From positions 1 to 19,549 of the forward strand of contig JAMCQI010000056.1 in NCBI GenBank assembly GCA_023381515.1: a DNA stretch of 19,549 nucleotides, written 5' to 3'. Made by a program: the position numbers and the translations under genes. Each line of letters opens with the position of its first letter. The first letter of the stretch is position 1. The DNA is from Chloroflexota bacterium (GTDB lineage: Bacteria > Chloroflexota > Anaerolineae > UBA4142). This document shows, one piece after another, positions 1 through 7,862 of the stretch. Under the pieces are notes generated by a model. The model did no database searches, was not told the origin of the DNA, and saw only the letters and a list, made by a program, of their open reading frames with translations.

Positions 1-34
1 CCGATCTTGGTTGAGCGACTGCGGTGCTCGTCAT
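1..34 (-). CDS. 5' end of an unknown gene cut by the window edge
   Basis: An ATG (complement of 32-34) is preceded on the minus strand by a strong Shine-Dalgarno, CAGGAGG, about 8 nt upstream. It opens a frame beginning M-T-S-T-A-V-A-Q-P-R-S that runs off the window. Only eleven codons are visible, so no function can be given. It lies 48 nt downstream of the SDR stop on the same strand, so it is probably the next gene of the SDR transcription unit. The gap holds a small perfect hairpin (CCGGTC-TGAGG-GACCGG) that has no T-run and is therefore not a convincing terminator. Confidence 0.55.
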   Translation of the reverse strand, partial: MTSTAVAQPRS

Positions 35-63
35 GGTTCCAGCCTCCTGATACTGCTTTCAGT

Positions 64-80
64 CCGGTCTGAGGGACCGG
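64..80. other. Intercistronic hairpin CCGGTC-TGAGG-GACCGG
   Basis: Perfect 6-bp inverted repeat with a 5-nt loop between the SDR stop and the next start on the minus strand. There is no following U-tract, so it is more likely an RNA-stabilising or processing hairpin, or chance, than a terminator. Confidence 0.3.
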
Positions 81-82
81 CG

Positions 83-904
83 TCATGCTTTCTTTCCCAA
101 TCGCTCGCGGCGGATGGCGGCTAGTCTTTGCATGCCGCGTTTTTTCATCGGCTCGTACAACAGCAGCAAGAGCGAAGGATTGGCATGATTGAGTTTTGTC
201 AGCCAGCCTCTCCAGCGGGGTAGGTTGATCTCAAGCGGCTTGGCCCTCAGCGCACGCCAGAGCGCCTTTTCCAAATCCGTCACCGTCAGGGTGACGCCGG
301 TATAGGTCAAGGCGATCTCTTCGCGCCCCGTTTCCAGGTGCCTCTGCATGATGGGAGTATCTACCAAATCAGGGGAGATCACGGTGACTGCGACGCCGTG
401 CCGGCGCCACTCGACCGCTGCGGCGATCGAGGCATTGCGCAATCCTCCCTTCGCCGCCGAGTATAACGCGTTTCCCGGAGTCGGCGAAAGCCCCGCCAGG
501 GATGCCACGTTGACGATGTGGCCTGATCCCTGTTTCATCATCACTTCGCCGATGAGTTTCATACCGATGAGCGGACCCTTTAGGTTCACATCGATCACGA
601 AATCGATATTGTCGGTCGGCTGCTCGAGGAAAAACGCCGGCCGCCCTTCACCGGCGATGTTGAACAGGTAATCGATGCGACCGAACCGGGCGAGCGTGTT
701 CTCGATCACCTGCTGCCATTCGACGACCGAGCGAATATCAAGATGCTGCAGGCATACATTCTCGCCGGGTGCGAACGCCTGGAGGCCTGCTTCGTTAATG
801 TCGGCGAGGACCAAGCGGAACTCGCCACGTTTCAACAGAACACTTGCCCAGTGTTTGCCGATCCCGCTGGCAGCACCGGTGATGATCGCCGTTTGCGCTG
901 TCAT
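83..904 (-). CDS. Short-chain dehydrogenase/reductase (SDR)
   Basis: Classical SDR of 273 residues, the usual length for the family; cytoplasmic NAD(P)(H)-dependent oxidoreductase of an alcohol or ketone. Visible motifs: glycine-rich TGAASGIG at 9-16, Asp35 at the end of the second strand (ADIN, which favours NAD(H) over NADP(H)), NIAG at 82-85, Asn107, Ser135 in NVASLAG, and the catalytic YSAAK with Tyr148 and Lys152. I chose the ATG at 904 because the motif spacing then matches the family. The frame stays open to 979, but that extension is Pro/Ser-rich and unlike an SDR N-terminus. The ribosome-binding site is weak, and a perfect palindrome (GTGGTACCAC) sits 5 bp upstream of the ATG. A good promoter lies about 320 bp upstream beyond a structured leader, so the gene is probably transcribed separately from the esterase operon. 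Substrate unknown. Confidence 0.9.
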   Translation of the reverse strand: MTAQTAIITGAASGIGKHWASVLLKRGEFRLVLADINEAGLQAFAPGENVCLQHLDIRSVVEWQQVIENTLARFGRIDYLFNIAGEGRPAFFLEQPTDNIDFVIDVNLKGPLIGMKLIGEVMMKQGSGHIVNVASLAGLSPTPGNALYSAAKGGLRNASIAAAVEWRRHGVAVTVISPDLVDTPIMQRHLETGREEIALTYTGVTLTVTDLEKALWRALRAKPLEINLPRWRGWLTKLNHANPSLLLLLYEPMKKRGMQRLAAIRRERLGKKA

Positions 905-908
905 TTCG

Positions 909-918
909 GTGGTACCAC
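909..918. other. Palindrome GTGGTACCAC beside the SDR start
   Basis: Perfect 10-bp palindrome ending 5 bp upstream of the chosen SDR ATG, where a ribosome-binding site would normally lie. It could be an operator or an RNA hairpin limiting translation; no second copy was seen. Confidence 0.3.
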
Positions 919-1223
919 AATATTGACTTTGGATTTTGGGAGTAGGCGTGGGAAGGGACGAGTGCGGCAAGGGTTCCATCGCAACGCCGCTTGGCGATGC
1001 CGAGTTTCAGATTCGTGCGAGTGGCGAGAACGACTGATGGAACCGAAGGCAGGACGCCTGCGCCGTGCTTTTCCTCTCGCGGGGATGGGGGCATTCCTCG
1101 CGTGCCTCCGTGCATCGCCAGATGGTCGACTGGTTGCGCAGCCTAGTGATCCGCGAGTTGATCGCCAATGATCTCATTGATCCGCAGATGACCCGGAATC
1201 CAGCAGACTAGCCTTCGAGCTTC

Positions 1224-1251
1224 AGTATATGCGTGTCTTTGGAACTGTCAA
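1224..1251 (-). promoter_or_regulatory. Promoter for the SDR gene
   Basis: On the minus strand TTGACA (1246-1251), a 16-bp spacer and TATACT (1224-1229) make a near-consensus sigma-70-type promoter. The -10 region overlaps GCATATAC, identical to one half of the operator at the three Mo/W promoters of this window, but in a different register and without the second half, so shared control is uncertain. The expected start near 1217 leaves a leader of about 310 nt before the SDR ATG. Confidence 0.6.
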
Positions 1252-1307
1252 GAGTGCGCTTCAAGCTGCGCTCAAGCGGAGTGAAAACGTGACCGCGGAT
1301 TGGCGCG

Positions 1308-2378
1308 CTAAGGCCCCTGCTCGACCGCTGGGTTGGGCAGGGGATGCTGCTGGAAAAACATCCAGATCAGAAGGGAAGCGCTGATCGTATGGTCGGCGGG
1401 AGCGCCAGGCTCGACAAAGACACTGGGCGGCCATGTATGGCCTTCTCCCGCGATGCGGTAATGGACGACGGTGGCATCGTCTTTGCACCCTGTCCACTCC
1501 ATCCCTGTCACGTCCCCTTGCTCGTAAAAGGTTGTGGGTCCGCTGGTACAGCCGTCGGCGGAGGCCCATCCCTGGAGCCATGAAAGAACCGGCGGCTCGT
1601 GCATGGCGGGCTTGCCGGTATACGGGACCACCGAATCCTCAGTACCGTGGATTTCGAGCATGGGGACCGGTCGGACCGGAAAACAGCCGCCCGGGTAGGG
1701 AGGGTATGACCCGGAGACGGGTGCAAATGCCGCCAGCCTGCCTGCCATGGTGCAAGCGAGCACATTCGTCATGCCCCCGCCGTTCGAAAAGCCTGTGGCA
1801 AAGATACGGCGTGGGTCAATACACAAGCGCGCCTGCAACTGGTTGAGCAGATCGCTGACGAACAGGACGTCGTCTACCTTGACGGTTCGCCTTGCAGTGG
1901 TGGCCCATCCGGTCGCCCCGGTGGGGCCGCGCAACCCTTGTGGGTAGACGGCAATGAACCCCTGCTCGTCGGCGACCCTGGATAATCCAGTGCGTCCCTC
2001 CTGGTCGTTGGCATTGGCGCCATGACCATGAAAGCTCAACACCAGCGGGGTTGGGGAGTCGACTTGATAACTGGGCGGGAGGTGCAGCAGGTACTGCCGT
2101 CGCAAGCCCCCCGATGAAATCGTCCGTTCGGCCGTCCTCCCGGGCCGCACCGGCGCGGGCTGGCCGCACCCAGCGCTGATAATTGGCGCGGGCATGATCT
2201 TGTCCGGCTGCGGAGAGGGAGGAGCCGGAGTGGGTAAGGGCGGTGAGGCGCAACCCGCGAGGAGCAGCGCGCCGAGCACGGCCAGCAGCGGCGAGTATTC
2301 GCCGAACCGCTTTATCTTGATCGCGAATACGAAGGACAGTCTGCCATCTTTATTGGTTGGCTTCCACTTTGGTTTCAT
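1308..2378 (-). CDS. Secreted lipoprotein esterase, PHB depolymerase/feruloyl esterase (LpqC) family
   Basis: 356-residue alpha/beta hydrolase. Residues 24-43 form a lipoprotein signal ending in LLAGC (Cys43), so the enzyme should be anchored at the outer face of the cytoplasmic membrane. A Pro-rich linker (to about 60) precedes the catalytic domain. HGHG at 117-120 suits the oxyanion hole, GFSNGG carries nucleophile Ser198, GTED gives Asp248 and GEGHTWP gives His314: the full triad of the polyhydroxyalkanoate-depolymerase/feruloyl-esterase (CE1-like) family. It is last in the MFS-ligase-acyltransferase operon; its ATG lies inside the acyltransferase reading frame, a 29-nt overlap that implies translational coupling. 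The N-terminal stretch before the signal is long and Lys-rich, but no better start is visible. Likely role: hydrolysis of an extracellular ester whose acid product is imported and activated by the neighbours. The exact substrate (hydroxyalkanoate or hydroxycinnamate ester) is not determinable. Confidence 0.85.
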   Translation of the reverse strand: MKPKWKPTNKDGRLSFVFAIKIKRFGEYSPLLAVLGALLLAGCASPPLPTPAPPSPQPDKIMPAPIISAGCGQPAPVRPGRTAERTISSGGLRRQYLLHLPPSYQVDSPTPLVLSFHGHGANANDQEGRTGLSRVADEQGFIAVYPQGLRGPTGATGWATTARRTVKVDDVLFVSDLLNQLQARLCIDPRRIFATGFSNGGGMTNVLACTMAGRLAAFAPVSGSYPPYPGGCFPVRPVPMLEIHGTEDSVVPYTGKPAMHEPPVLSWLQGWASADGCTSGPTTFYEQGDVTGMEWTGCKDDATVVHYRIAGEGHTWPPSVFVEPGAPADHTISASLLIWMFFQQHPLPNPAVEQGP

Positions 2379-3573
2379 GCGGGATGCGATTGCTCAACCC
2401 TTGCTGCAATGCCGTAGCTCTCTCCCGCCTCGGCCATCGAGATGGCCGGCCCACCAGGCGGCTTGCTATCGGAAGGTTCAGAAAGACGATTGTGATGAAT
2501 GCCGAGCCGCCCGCGGTCAGCACCCAAATCATCAAGACGCGCAGGCCGGTCGGCCAGGCGTTCGGCATCTTTGGAAACACCCAGGTGAAAACCGCGGTCA
2601 AGACGAATGCCTGAACGAGATAAATCCCGAACGTCGCATCCGAGAGCAGGTGCCAGAAGCCATAGCCCGGCGGTTCCTTGCCCGGCTTCGCTCGACTCGC
2701 CCAGACCCACCCCAGCCAGTAGAGAAAAACGATCACCCCCAGACTATAGATTATGATCACCGGCTGCAAGACCGCACTCGCCAAGATGGGGCTCATGTGA
2801 TGGACCCAGATCTCGAACGCGTAATCTGCCAGAGCTACGCCCAGCCCGAAGACGAAGGCGCCGATGGCCCATTTCCCGTGGCTCGACAGGAACGCGCGTA
2901 CCCGGTCCATATACAGTGCGCCCAGACCGCCGAGGATGACGTAGAACTGGTACGTCAGCAAGAATCCATTTGCGAACGCGAACAGCGACTGTCCGAGCGA
3001 CGAAGATGCCAGCGGGCCCTGCTGCAGATACTGGAACAAGACATGCATGGTGACCAGCTCTAGAACAAAGCTAATGGCCAGTGCGCGCCAGGGGTGTCGT
3101 GCAATACGTTTAAGCAAGGCCAGAAACAACGGCAGCACGATGTAGATCTGGAGCGTGAGCAGGATATAGTAGAGCTGATAGGAGGCGGTGCCTGTCAGAA
3201 TCTGAACGAACGCCGTCTTGGCAAACGCGACCGGCTCGTGCACGGGATTGTTCGCCCAGGAATAGGCAAGACTCCAGAGCACGTAGGGCAGCAGGACGCC
3301 GAGGCTGCGCTTGCTCCAAAAGCTCCGCGCCGAAAAGGGCCGACCATAGTAAACGTACGTGAGGACGAAAGCGGTGATGGCCAAAAAGACATCCCGCGTC
3401 CAGTGCACGGTGTCGAGCAGCCCGAACTGGATGGTGGTGGCCGCCGCGTTGCCATAGAACCCGGAAGTGAAAAACAAGACGTGCACCGCGACCACGGCGA
3501 GCGCGGTCAGCGAGCGCAGAGGGTCGAGTTCATAGATGTGAGGATGGGAGGGTGCGCCGCTCTTCGCAATCAA
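2350..3573 (-). CDS. Membrane acyltransferase, acyltransferase-3 (OafA/IcaC-like) family
   Basis: 407-residue protein with about ten hydrophobic segments. The N-terminal motif ELDPLRSLTALAVVAVH, with Arg20 and His31, corresponds to the DGLRGLAAL...H signature of acyltransferase-3 membrane proteins, which move acyl groups onto sugars, lipids or peptides at the membrane. The start is a TTG at 3573: it overlaps the ligase stop (TTGA) and has AAGGAGG 7 nt upstream, whereas the longer open frame to 3741 lies wholly within the ligase gene. The C-terminus (about 375-407) is Arg-rich and probably cytoplasmic. Position between a CoA ligase and a secreted esterase suggests an acyl donor or acceptor shared with that pathway, but the acceptor is unknown. 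Confidence 0.8.
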   Translation of the reverse strand: MIAKSGAPSHPHIYELDPLRSLTALAVVAVHVLFFTSGFYGNAAATTIQFGLLDTVHWTRDVFLAITAFVLTYVYYGRPFSARSFWSKRSLGVLLPYVLWSLAYSWANNPVHEPVAFAKTAFVQILTGTASYQLYYILLTLQIYIVLPLFLALLKRIARHPWRALAISFVLELVTMHVLFQYLQQGPLASSSLGQSLFAFANGFLLTYQFYVILGGLGALYMDRVRAFLSSHGKWAIGAFVFGLGVALADYAFEIWVHHMSPILASAVLQPVIIIYSLGVIVFLYWLGWVWASRAKPGKEPPGYGFWHLLSDATFGIYLVQAFVLTAVFTWVFPKMPNAWPTGLRVLMIWVLTAGGSAFITIVFLNLPIASRLVGRPSRWPRRERATALQQGLSNRIPHETKVEANQ

Positions 3574-5084
3574 GGCACGGCCTCCTTGATCACAAGCTGC
3601 TGCAAGGCCGCGTCGTGCTCTTGCAGCCGCCGGTGCTGTAGTTTGCCCATCTCGTTTCGGGGAAGGGAATCCACGCCGATGAATTCGACCGGAACCTTGT
3701 GAGCGCTCAGGTTCTTGGCCGCGTGCTCGCGCAAGCTCCATTCGAGCTTGGGGCTCCAGGGCTCGTTCAAGACGACATAGGCGATGACTTGCTCGCCCAA
3801 GAGCCGGTCCGGCCGACCGATCACGCCGGCTTCACGGACGGCCGGGTGCTCTTGCAACACCTCTTCCACCTCGCGCGGCGCGATATTCTCCCCGCCGCGG
3901 ATAATCTCGTCGCGCAGTCGTCCGTCGATGTGGATATAGCCTTCGTCATCCAGACAGCCGAGGTCGCCTGTGCGAAACCATCCGTCTTGAAAGGCCTCGC
4001 GGCCGGTGTTGCCATAGTAGGAGGAGACGAGGCTCGGCCCTCTAACACAAATCTCGCCGAGGTCCCCGCGCGGCACGTCGAGCAGCTCGGTATCATCTGC
4101 TTGGCGGGGGCGGCAGACCCGCAGGGAGACGCCGACGGGCAGGCCGGCCGAGCCGGGCTTGCGCCGTCCGGGGGGGACGGGATTGGCCGTCACCATGCTG
4201 GCGGCTTCACTCAAACCGTAGGTCTCGATCGCCGGAACGCCGAACTTGTCTTCGAAGGCATACAGATCGCCAGCGGGCAGGGGAGCCGCGCCGGTCCGCA
4301 CAAATCGCAGCGTTCCGGGTAGGAAAGCCGGCTTCGGAGTGGTCAGTAAGATCGCTACAATGGTCGGTACGATGCTGGCCCAGGTGACATGATAGTCTTC
4401 CACCCAGGACCAAAAGTGGCTGCGACTGAACTTGCGCGCGATCACCACGGTGCTCCCGGTCATGATCGAAGCAGAGAGGCTGACGACCGGGCCGTTCACG
4501 TGAAAGAGCGGCAGGGGCGTCAAGCCGACGTCGCTGGGCGCAAGCCGGTGGCTGATGCGGACATGGTCCGCCGTCCAGGCGATCTGCTGCGCGTCCAGGA
4601 TTACGCCTTTGGGCTTGCCGGTGGTGCCCGAGGTCATGAGACACACATAGCCGTTGACAGGGTCCAACGGCGCGCCGGAAGCCTGCGGAGCGCGGTCGAT
4701 CAGTTTCTCGGACTCGGCTCGCGTCAAGACGCGGGCACGGGCCAGGGGGAATTTCCGCGCCTGGTCCTGCCGTTCCAGGAAGAGCACATCCGGCTTGTAC
4801 ATCGACACCGCCCTGGCCCGTTCTTCGTCCCCGGCATCGGGGGCCAGGGGGAAGAGCAAATGCCCTCCGGTCAGAGCTGTGAGCCAGATAAGTGCATCCG
4901 GAATCCCCCCGGGTAAGAGGGCCATGATATTGCGCGGTGAAGGACCAAGCCAGCGTCGCATCTCCTGTACGGCTTGAAAGGCGTGACGATAGGTGATACG
5001 GCGACCGGTTTCGGCCTCGACGATGCTAGTCCGATCGGGAGCCCGGTCCGCCCAGTAAGCGAATCGGTGGTAGAGATCATTCAT
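3570..5084 (-). CDS. AMP-forming acyl-CoA synthetase/ligase
   Basis: 504-residue class I adenylate-forming enzyme: carboxylate + ATP + CoA to acyl-CoA + AMP + PPi, in the cytoplasm. Motifs in order: P-loop TSGTTGKPKG (151-160), YGLSEA (289-294), WFRTGDLG (369-376), DGRLRDEIIRGGENIAPREVEE in the hinge and C-terminal region (387-408), and the catalytic Lys481 in NEMGKLQ. All key residues are present. The start at 5084 has GAGAGGA about 7 nt upstream and overlaps the MFS stop by 8 nt; an upstream start at 5108 in the same frame has no such support. The order fits a medium-chain or aromatic acid ligase more than acetyl-CoA synthetase, which is longer. Coupled with the MFS carrier upstream it probably activates the imported acid; specificity cannot be read. 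Confidence 0.9.
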   Translation of the reverse strand: MNDLYHRFAYWADRAPDRTSIVEAETGRRITYRHAFQAVQEMRRWLGPSPRNIMALLPGGIPDALIWLTALTGGHLLFPLAPDAGDEERARAVSMYKPDVLFLERQDQARKFPLARARVLTRAESEKLIDRAPQASGAPLDPVNGYVCLMTSGTTGKPKGVILDAQQIAWTADHVRISHRLAPSDVGLTPLPLFHVNGPVVSLSASIMTGSTVVIARKFSRSHFWSWVEDYHVTWASIVPTIVAILLTTPKPAFLPGTLRFVRTGAAPLPAGDLYAFEDKFGVPAIETYGLSEAASMVTANPVPPGRRKPGSAGLPVGVSLRVCRPRQADDTELLDVPRGDLGEICVRGPSLVSSYYGNTGREAFQDGWFRTGDLGCLDDEGYIHIDGRLRDEIIRGGENIAPREVEEVLQEHPAVREAGVIGRPDRLLGEQVIAYVVLNEPWSPKLEWSLREHAAKNLSAHKVPVEFIGVDSLPRNEMGKLQHRRLQEHDAALQQLVIKEAVP

Positions 5085-6501
5085 TGGTTCGTCCTCTCGT
5101 CTCTGCACCCCACAGGGCTACCGCGCCTATTCCGACGAAGGCGACGACAGCCACAAAGACATAGGCGCCCCAGACGTGGCTGCTGGCGAGGATAAAGGCC
5201 ATGATGAACGGCGCCATCACCCCGCCGAAAAAGCGCCCCACGCCCTCAAAGAGGCCGACCCCCGTCTCGCGGATGCGTGTCGGATACTGCTCCGCGCCAT
5301 AGATCTTGACGACGGGATCGACGCCGATGCCAAAGAACGCCAGGACGACCCCGCAGAGGAGCGAAAGGAGCGGATCATTCAGTAGACCAAAGACCACCGC
5401 GGCGGCCGCGGCGGCGGCGGTGAACACGAACAACGTCGGCTTGCGCCCAAACCGCTCGGACATAAAGCCCGCGAGGTACTTGCCGGGAATCGAAGCCGTG
5501 ACGATGATCGCGGTCATGAGAAAGGCGGTTGCACTGCCATAGCCCTTTTGGATCAAGACGGTGGGCGTATAGGTCTGGATCGCATAGAAGATAAAGAGGA
5601 TGCAGGAGAAGGCGATCCACATCATCGCCGACCGCGTGAGAAAAGACCCGTGGACGATCTGTGCGTAACGGTCGCGCCATCCACTGTTTTTTTCGTTCGT
5701 TTCGCCGTCCGTGCTTCCGCCGCCGTCGGGCATCGCCTCCACCGGTTCGGGCAGATGTGCGCCCGCTCGGCGCTCGATGGCCTGCTCGATCCCGCTCACG
5801 ACGCTATCCGCCTCGCGGAGACGCCCATTGACCGCGAGCCAACGCGGCGACTCGGGCATCCACTTGAGCACAATGGGAACGTAGAGGAGGGGGATACCGC
5901 CGATCAGGAAAAGCACGCGCCAGCCCAGATTCAACGGCAGGCTCGGGACGAGGACAAAGGCCAGCAGCGGCGCCAAAAAGTAGCCGACGGAGAGGAAGGA
6001 ATCCAATATCCCCGTCATCGCTCCCCGGAAATTATGGGGCATGAGTTCCGCCGCCATCGCATACGGAATGGGGAAGATGGCCCCCATCCCAAAGCCGGCC
6101 ACAAAGCGGAGCAGCACGACGATGGTGGGATTGGGCGCGAACGCGCACAGGAGTGAAAACGTCGCGTACCAGATCGTGCCGATGACGAGCATCGTCTTGC
6201 GCCCGACCCGGTCCGCGAGCGAGCCCGCGGGGATGACCGAGATCACGATGCCTAGCGTCGAGGCGATCGCGAGCGTCCCCACGCCAAAAGCATCCAATCC
6301 GAATTGCTTCTGCAACGACGGCAGGGCGCTGCTGATGACGCCAATGTCGTAGGACTCGACCAGCCAGGCGATGCCGGCCAGGAACATGCTCAGCCAGATC
6401 TCCCGGCTCATCGGCAGCCGGTCGATGCGAGCCGCGATCCTGCGCGCTTGAGTATTCACTTGGGATTTGGGCGGTTGACCCGTCCTTGGAATTGCAATCA
6501 A
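5077..6501 (-). CDS. MFS transporter, sugar/aromatic-acid symporter type
   Basis: 474-residue major facilitator with twelve predicted membrane segments. The duplicated motif A is visible as GSLADRVGRKTM in the N half and GFMSERFGRKPTL in the C half; PESPRWL follows helix 6, as in the sugar-porter/aromatic acid:H+ symporter branch. A charged loop (about 210-285) joins the halves. Asp in VESYDIG of helix 1 resembles the helix-1 acidic motif of aromatic-acid carriers. Start: TTG at 6501 with AGAGGTG about 4 nt upstream. First gene of the four-gene minus-strand operon and overlapping the CoA ligase, so uptake of an organic acid is the natural guess. Upstream are a 7-bp-arm palindrome and four 11-bp tandem repeats that may carry regulation. 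Confidence 0.88.
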   Translation of the reverse strand: MIAIPRTGQPPKSQVNTQARRIAARIDRLPMSREIWLSMFLAGIAWLVESYDIGVISSALPSLQKQFGLDAFGVGTLAIASTLGIVISVIPAGSLADRVGRKTMLVIGTIWYATFSLLCAFAPNPTIVVLLRFVAGFGMGAIFPIPYAMAAELMPHNFRGAMTGILDSFLSVGYFLAPLLAFVLVPSLPLNLGWRVLFLIGGIPLLYVPIVLKWMPESPRWLAVNGRLREADSVVSGIEQAIERRAGAHLPEPVEAMPDGGGSTDGETNEKNSGWRDRYAQIVHGSFLTRSAMMWIAFSCILFIFYAIQTYTPTVLIQKGYGSATAFLMTAIIVTASIPGKYLAGFMSERFGRKPTLFVFTAAAAAAAVVFGLLNDPLLSLLCGVVLAFFGIGVDPVVKIYGAEQYPTRIRETGVGLFEGVGRFFGGVMAPFIMAFILASSHVWGAYVFVAVVAFVGIGAVALWGAETRGRTNE

Positions 6502-6547
6502 CGGACACCTCTTGCTTGGTTGCTGTGATTCACTATATTATCTTTAA

Positions 6548-6563
6548 CGCCGTGCTCACGGCG
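6548..6563. promoter_or_regulatory. Palindrome CGCCGTG-CT-CACGGCG upstream of the MFS operon
   Basis: Perfect 7-bp arms around 2 bp, about 50 bp upstream of the MFS start. On the minus strand TATAGT follows about 16 bp downstream of it, so it would cover or adjoin the -35 region of the operon promoter. It could be an operator for a dimeric repressor. The -35 box is poor. Confidence 0.35.
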
Positions 6564-6579
6564 GCTAGTACGCGATCAG

Positions 6580-6623
6580 CTCTCAACTATCTCTCAGCTA
6601 CCTCTCAGCTACCTCTCAACTGA
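6580..6623. repeat. Four tandem 11-bp direct repeats, CTCTCARCTAY
   Basis: Units at 6580-6590, 6591-6601, 6602-6612 and 6613-6623 follow CTCTCA(A/G)CT(A/G)(T/C/A); two are identical and the last diverges at its end. The 11-bp period is one helical turn, the arrangement used by PhoB/OmpR-type response regulators that bind head-to-tail. They lie between the divergent MFS operon (about 80 bp from its start) and dedA (about 80 bp from its -35 box). Confidence 0.75.
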
Positions 6624-6703
6624 CTGGATGTAAGGCGCCAACGAAGGAGCTTGGGTCCCCTTTTTCAGAGGAACCGGATGCTCTTCCATCTCCGTATTCC
6701 GGT

Positions 6704-6733
6704 TTGCGTCATTCCCCCTCCTTGCGATATAAT
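6704..6733 (+). promoter_or_regulatory. Promoter for the DedA gene
   Basis: TTGCGT (6704-6709), an 18-bp spacer and a perfect TATAAT (6728-6733) point to the DedA gene, giving a leader of about 50 nt. Confidence 0.55.
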
Positions 6734-6788
6734 GAGAACTCGCGTAATCTGAAAACGCCACCCATCTTCTGGAACTGGGAAAGCATTT

Positions 6789-7439
6789 ATGAACCTCATC
6801 TTGCAAATCGTGGAATTCATACTGCACGTCGACGTGTACTTGAACGAGATGATTGTCCTCTACGGCGCCTGGACCCTGGCGGTGTTGTTCTTTGTCATCT
6901 TCATGGAGACCGGCTTTGTGGTGACCCCATTCCTGCCGGGCGATTCGCTCATCTTCGCAGCCGCCACCTTCGCGGCGCGCGGCGCGCTCAATCCCTGGGC
7001 GATCTTCATCCTCATGTCGATGGCGGCCGTCGCCGGGGATACGGCCAACTACTGGATCGGTCACCGCGTGGGCGCGCAAGCCTACACCGGCGAGGTCCGC
7101 TGGATCAAGAAGGAATACATGGAGCGGACGCACGCCTTTTTTGAAAAGCACGGCGGCAAAGCTATCTTTCTGGCGCGTTTCGTTCCCATTGTGCGGACCT
7201 TCGCACCGTTCGTCGCCGGGGTCGGCCGGATGCCTTATGGGTTCTTTATCCGCTGGAACGTCATCGGCGGCGTCTCCTGGGTGGCGACCTTTACCCTCCT
7301 GGGTTACTTTTTCGGCAACATCCCCTTTGTTCAAAAGAACTTTGAACTCGTCATCGTCGCGATCATCCTCATCTCGGTCGTCCCGATCGGCGTGGAGGGA
7401 CTGAAAGCTCGGAGGCAGGCCAGCCTGACCAGGGACTAG
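6789..7439 (+). CDS. DedA/VTT-domain membrane protein
   Basis: 216-residue polytopic membrane protein of the DedA (SNARE-associated, VTT) family, whose members act in lipid-carrier flipping and membrane homeostasis. Typical features are present: an acidic residue in the first re-entrant region (FMETGF), PFLPGDS, GDTANYWIGHRVG, and the hallmark FLARFVPIVRTFAPFVAGVGRM with its two arginines and proline, followed by the conserved N-IGG--W segment. Length is typical. ATG at 6789 is preceded by GGGAAAG. Flanked by divergent and unrelated units, so probably monocistronic. Confidence 0.9.
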   Translation: MNLILQIVEFILHVDVYLNEMIVLYGAWTLAVLFFVIFMETGFVVTPFLPGDSLIFAAATFAARGALNPWAIFILMSMAAVAGDTANYWIGHRVGAQAYTGEVRWIKKEYMERTHAFFEKHGGKAIFLARFVPIVRTFAPFVAGVGRMPYGFFIRWNVIGGVSWVATFTLLGYFFGNIPFVQKNFELVIVAIILISVVPIGVEGLKARRQASLTRD

Positions 7440-7862
7440 CGCCTGCGCACTCGCCTCAACAGGGTTGCTCATCCCGCCGCCCGGCGTCCTCTCATCACTT
7501 TTTCTCCTCGAGCCCCATTCCTATTTTCACAACAAAGTCGGTGCCCATAGTGAACGGCACCGACATTGGAATCTTCACCACCTAATCTTGTGTGATTCTA
7601 GCCTAAGAACCTGAAGAAACGCTGATAGAGTCCTGAGCGGTTACTGAAAGTTTTTCCGTCGCATCGCAGGAAAGCATTAGAATTCTCTAAAGATGGCAGA
7701 GCAGGAAGCTGGAAAATCCCCGGGTTATTGTCAGTTTAGCCCCTTGCGCGGGGAGATGTAGACAGAATCGTTGGACATATTCCGTGCCCTGGCGCATCCG
7801 TGGAGTCGGCCGCACACCCTCGAACCAATCGTCCGCGCCCGTAAACCCGCCCCCCGTGGAAT
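7440..7862. other. 423-bp gap without a supported gene
   Basis: No credible coding frame. Notable only for a perfect 9-bp inverted repeat, GTCGGTGCC (7537-7545) and GGCACCGAC (7556-7564), with a 10-nt loop about 100 bp after dedA and no T-run, and a weaker CCCC-ttgcgc-GGGG hairpin near 7740. A minus-strand open frame at 7687-7986 runs through the operator and terminator of the next unit and looks non-coding. Confidence 0.5.

Larger units (their letters stand above)
905..1307. other. 403-bp gap: SDR leader, promoter, no clear gene
   Basis: No convincing gene. Read on the minus strand it holds a promoter (1224-1251) and then a leader of about 310 nt with paired segments: GGTTCCATC (972-980) with GATGGAACC (1036-1044), a GCAACGCC-gctt-GGCGATGC hairpin inside it, and GCAGG-ACG-CCTGC (1049-1061). 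On the plus strand a short frame ending in TAG at 1209-1211 reads protein-like (VHRQMVDWLRSLVIRELI onward) but lacks a supported start; it may be a remnant or chance. Confidence 0.5.

Noticed and set aside
795..1115. 106-codon minus-strand ORF in the SDR leader
   Set aside because: It runs 110 bp into the SDR gene in another frame, is low-complexity and basic, and has no homology-like pattern. The region is better explained as a leader.
1104..1211. Short plus-strand frame reading VHRQMVDWLRSLVIRELI onward
   Set aside because: Protein-like for about 30 codons but with no SD, no upstream coding continuation and no family recognised; kept only as a note in the gap entry.
7537..7564. Terminator for dedA
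   Set aside because: The stem is perfect, but neither strand has a following T-run and it lies about 100 bp past the stop.
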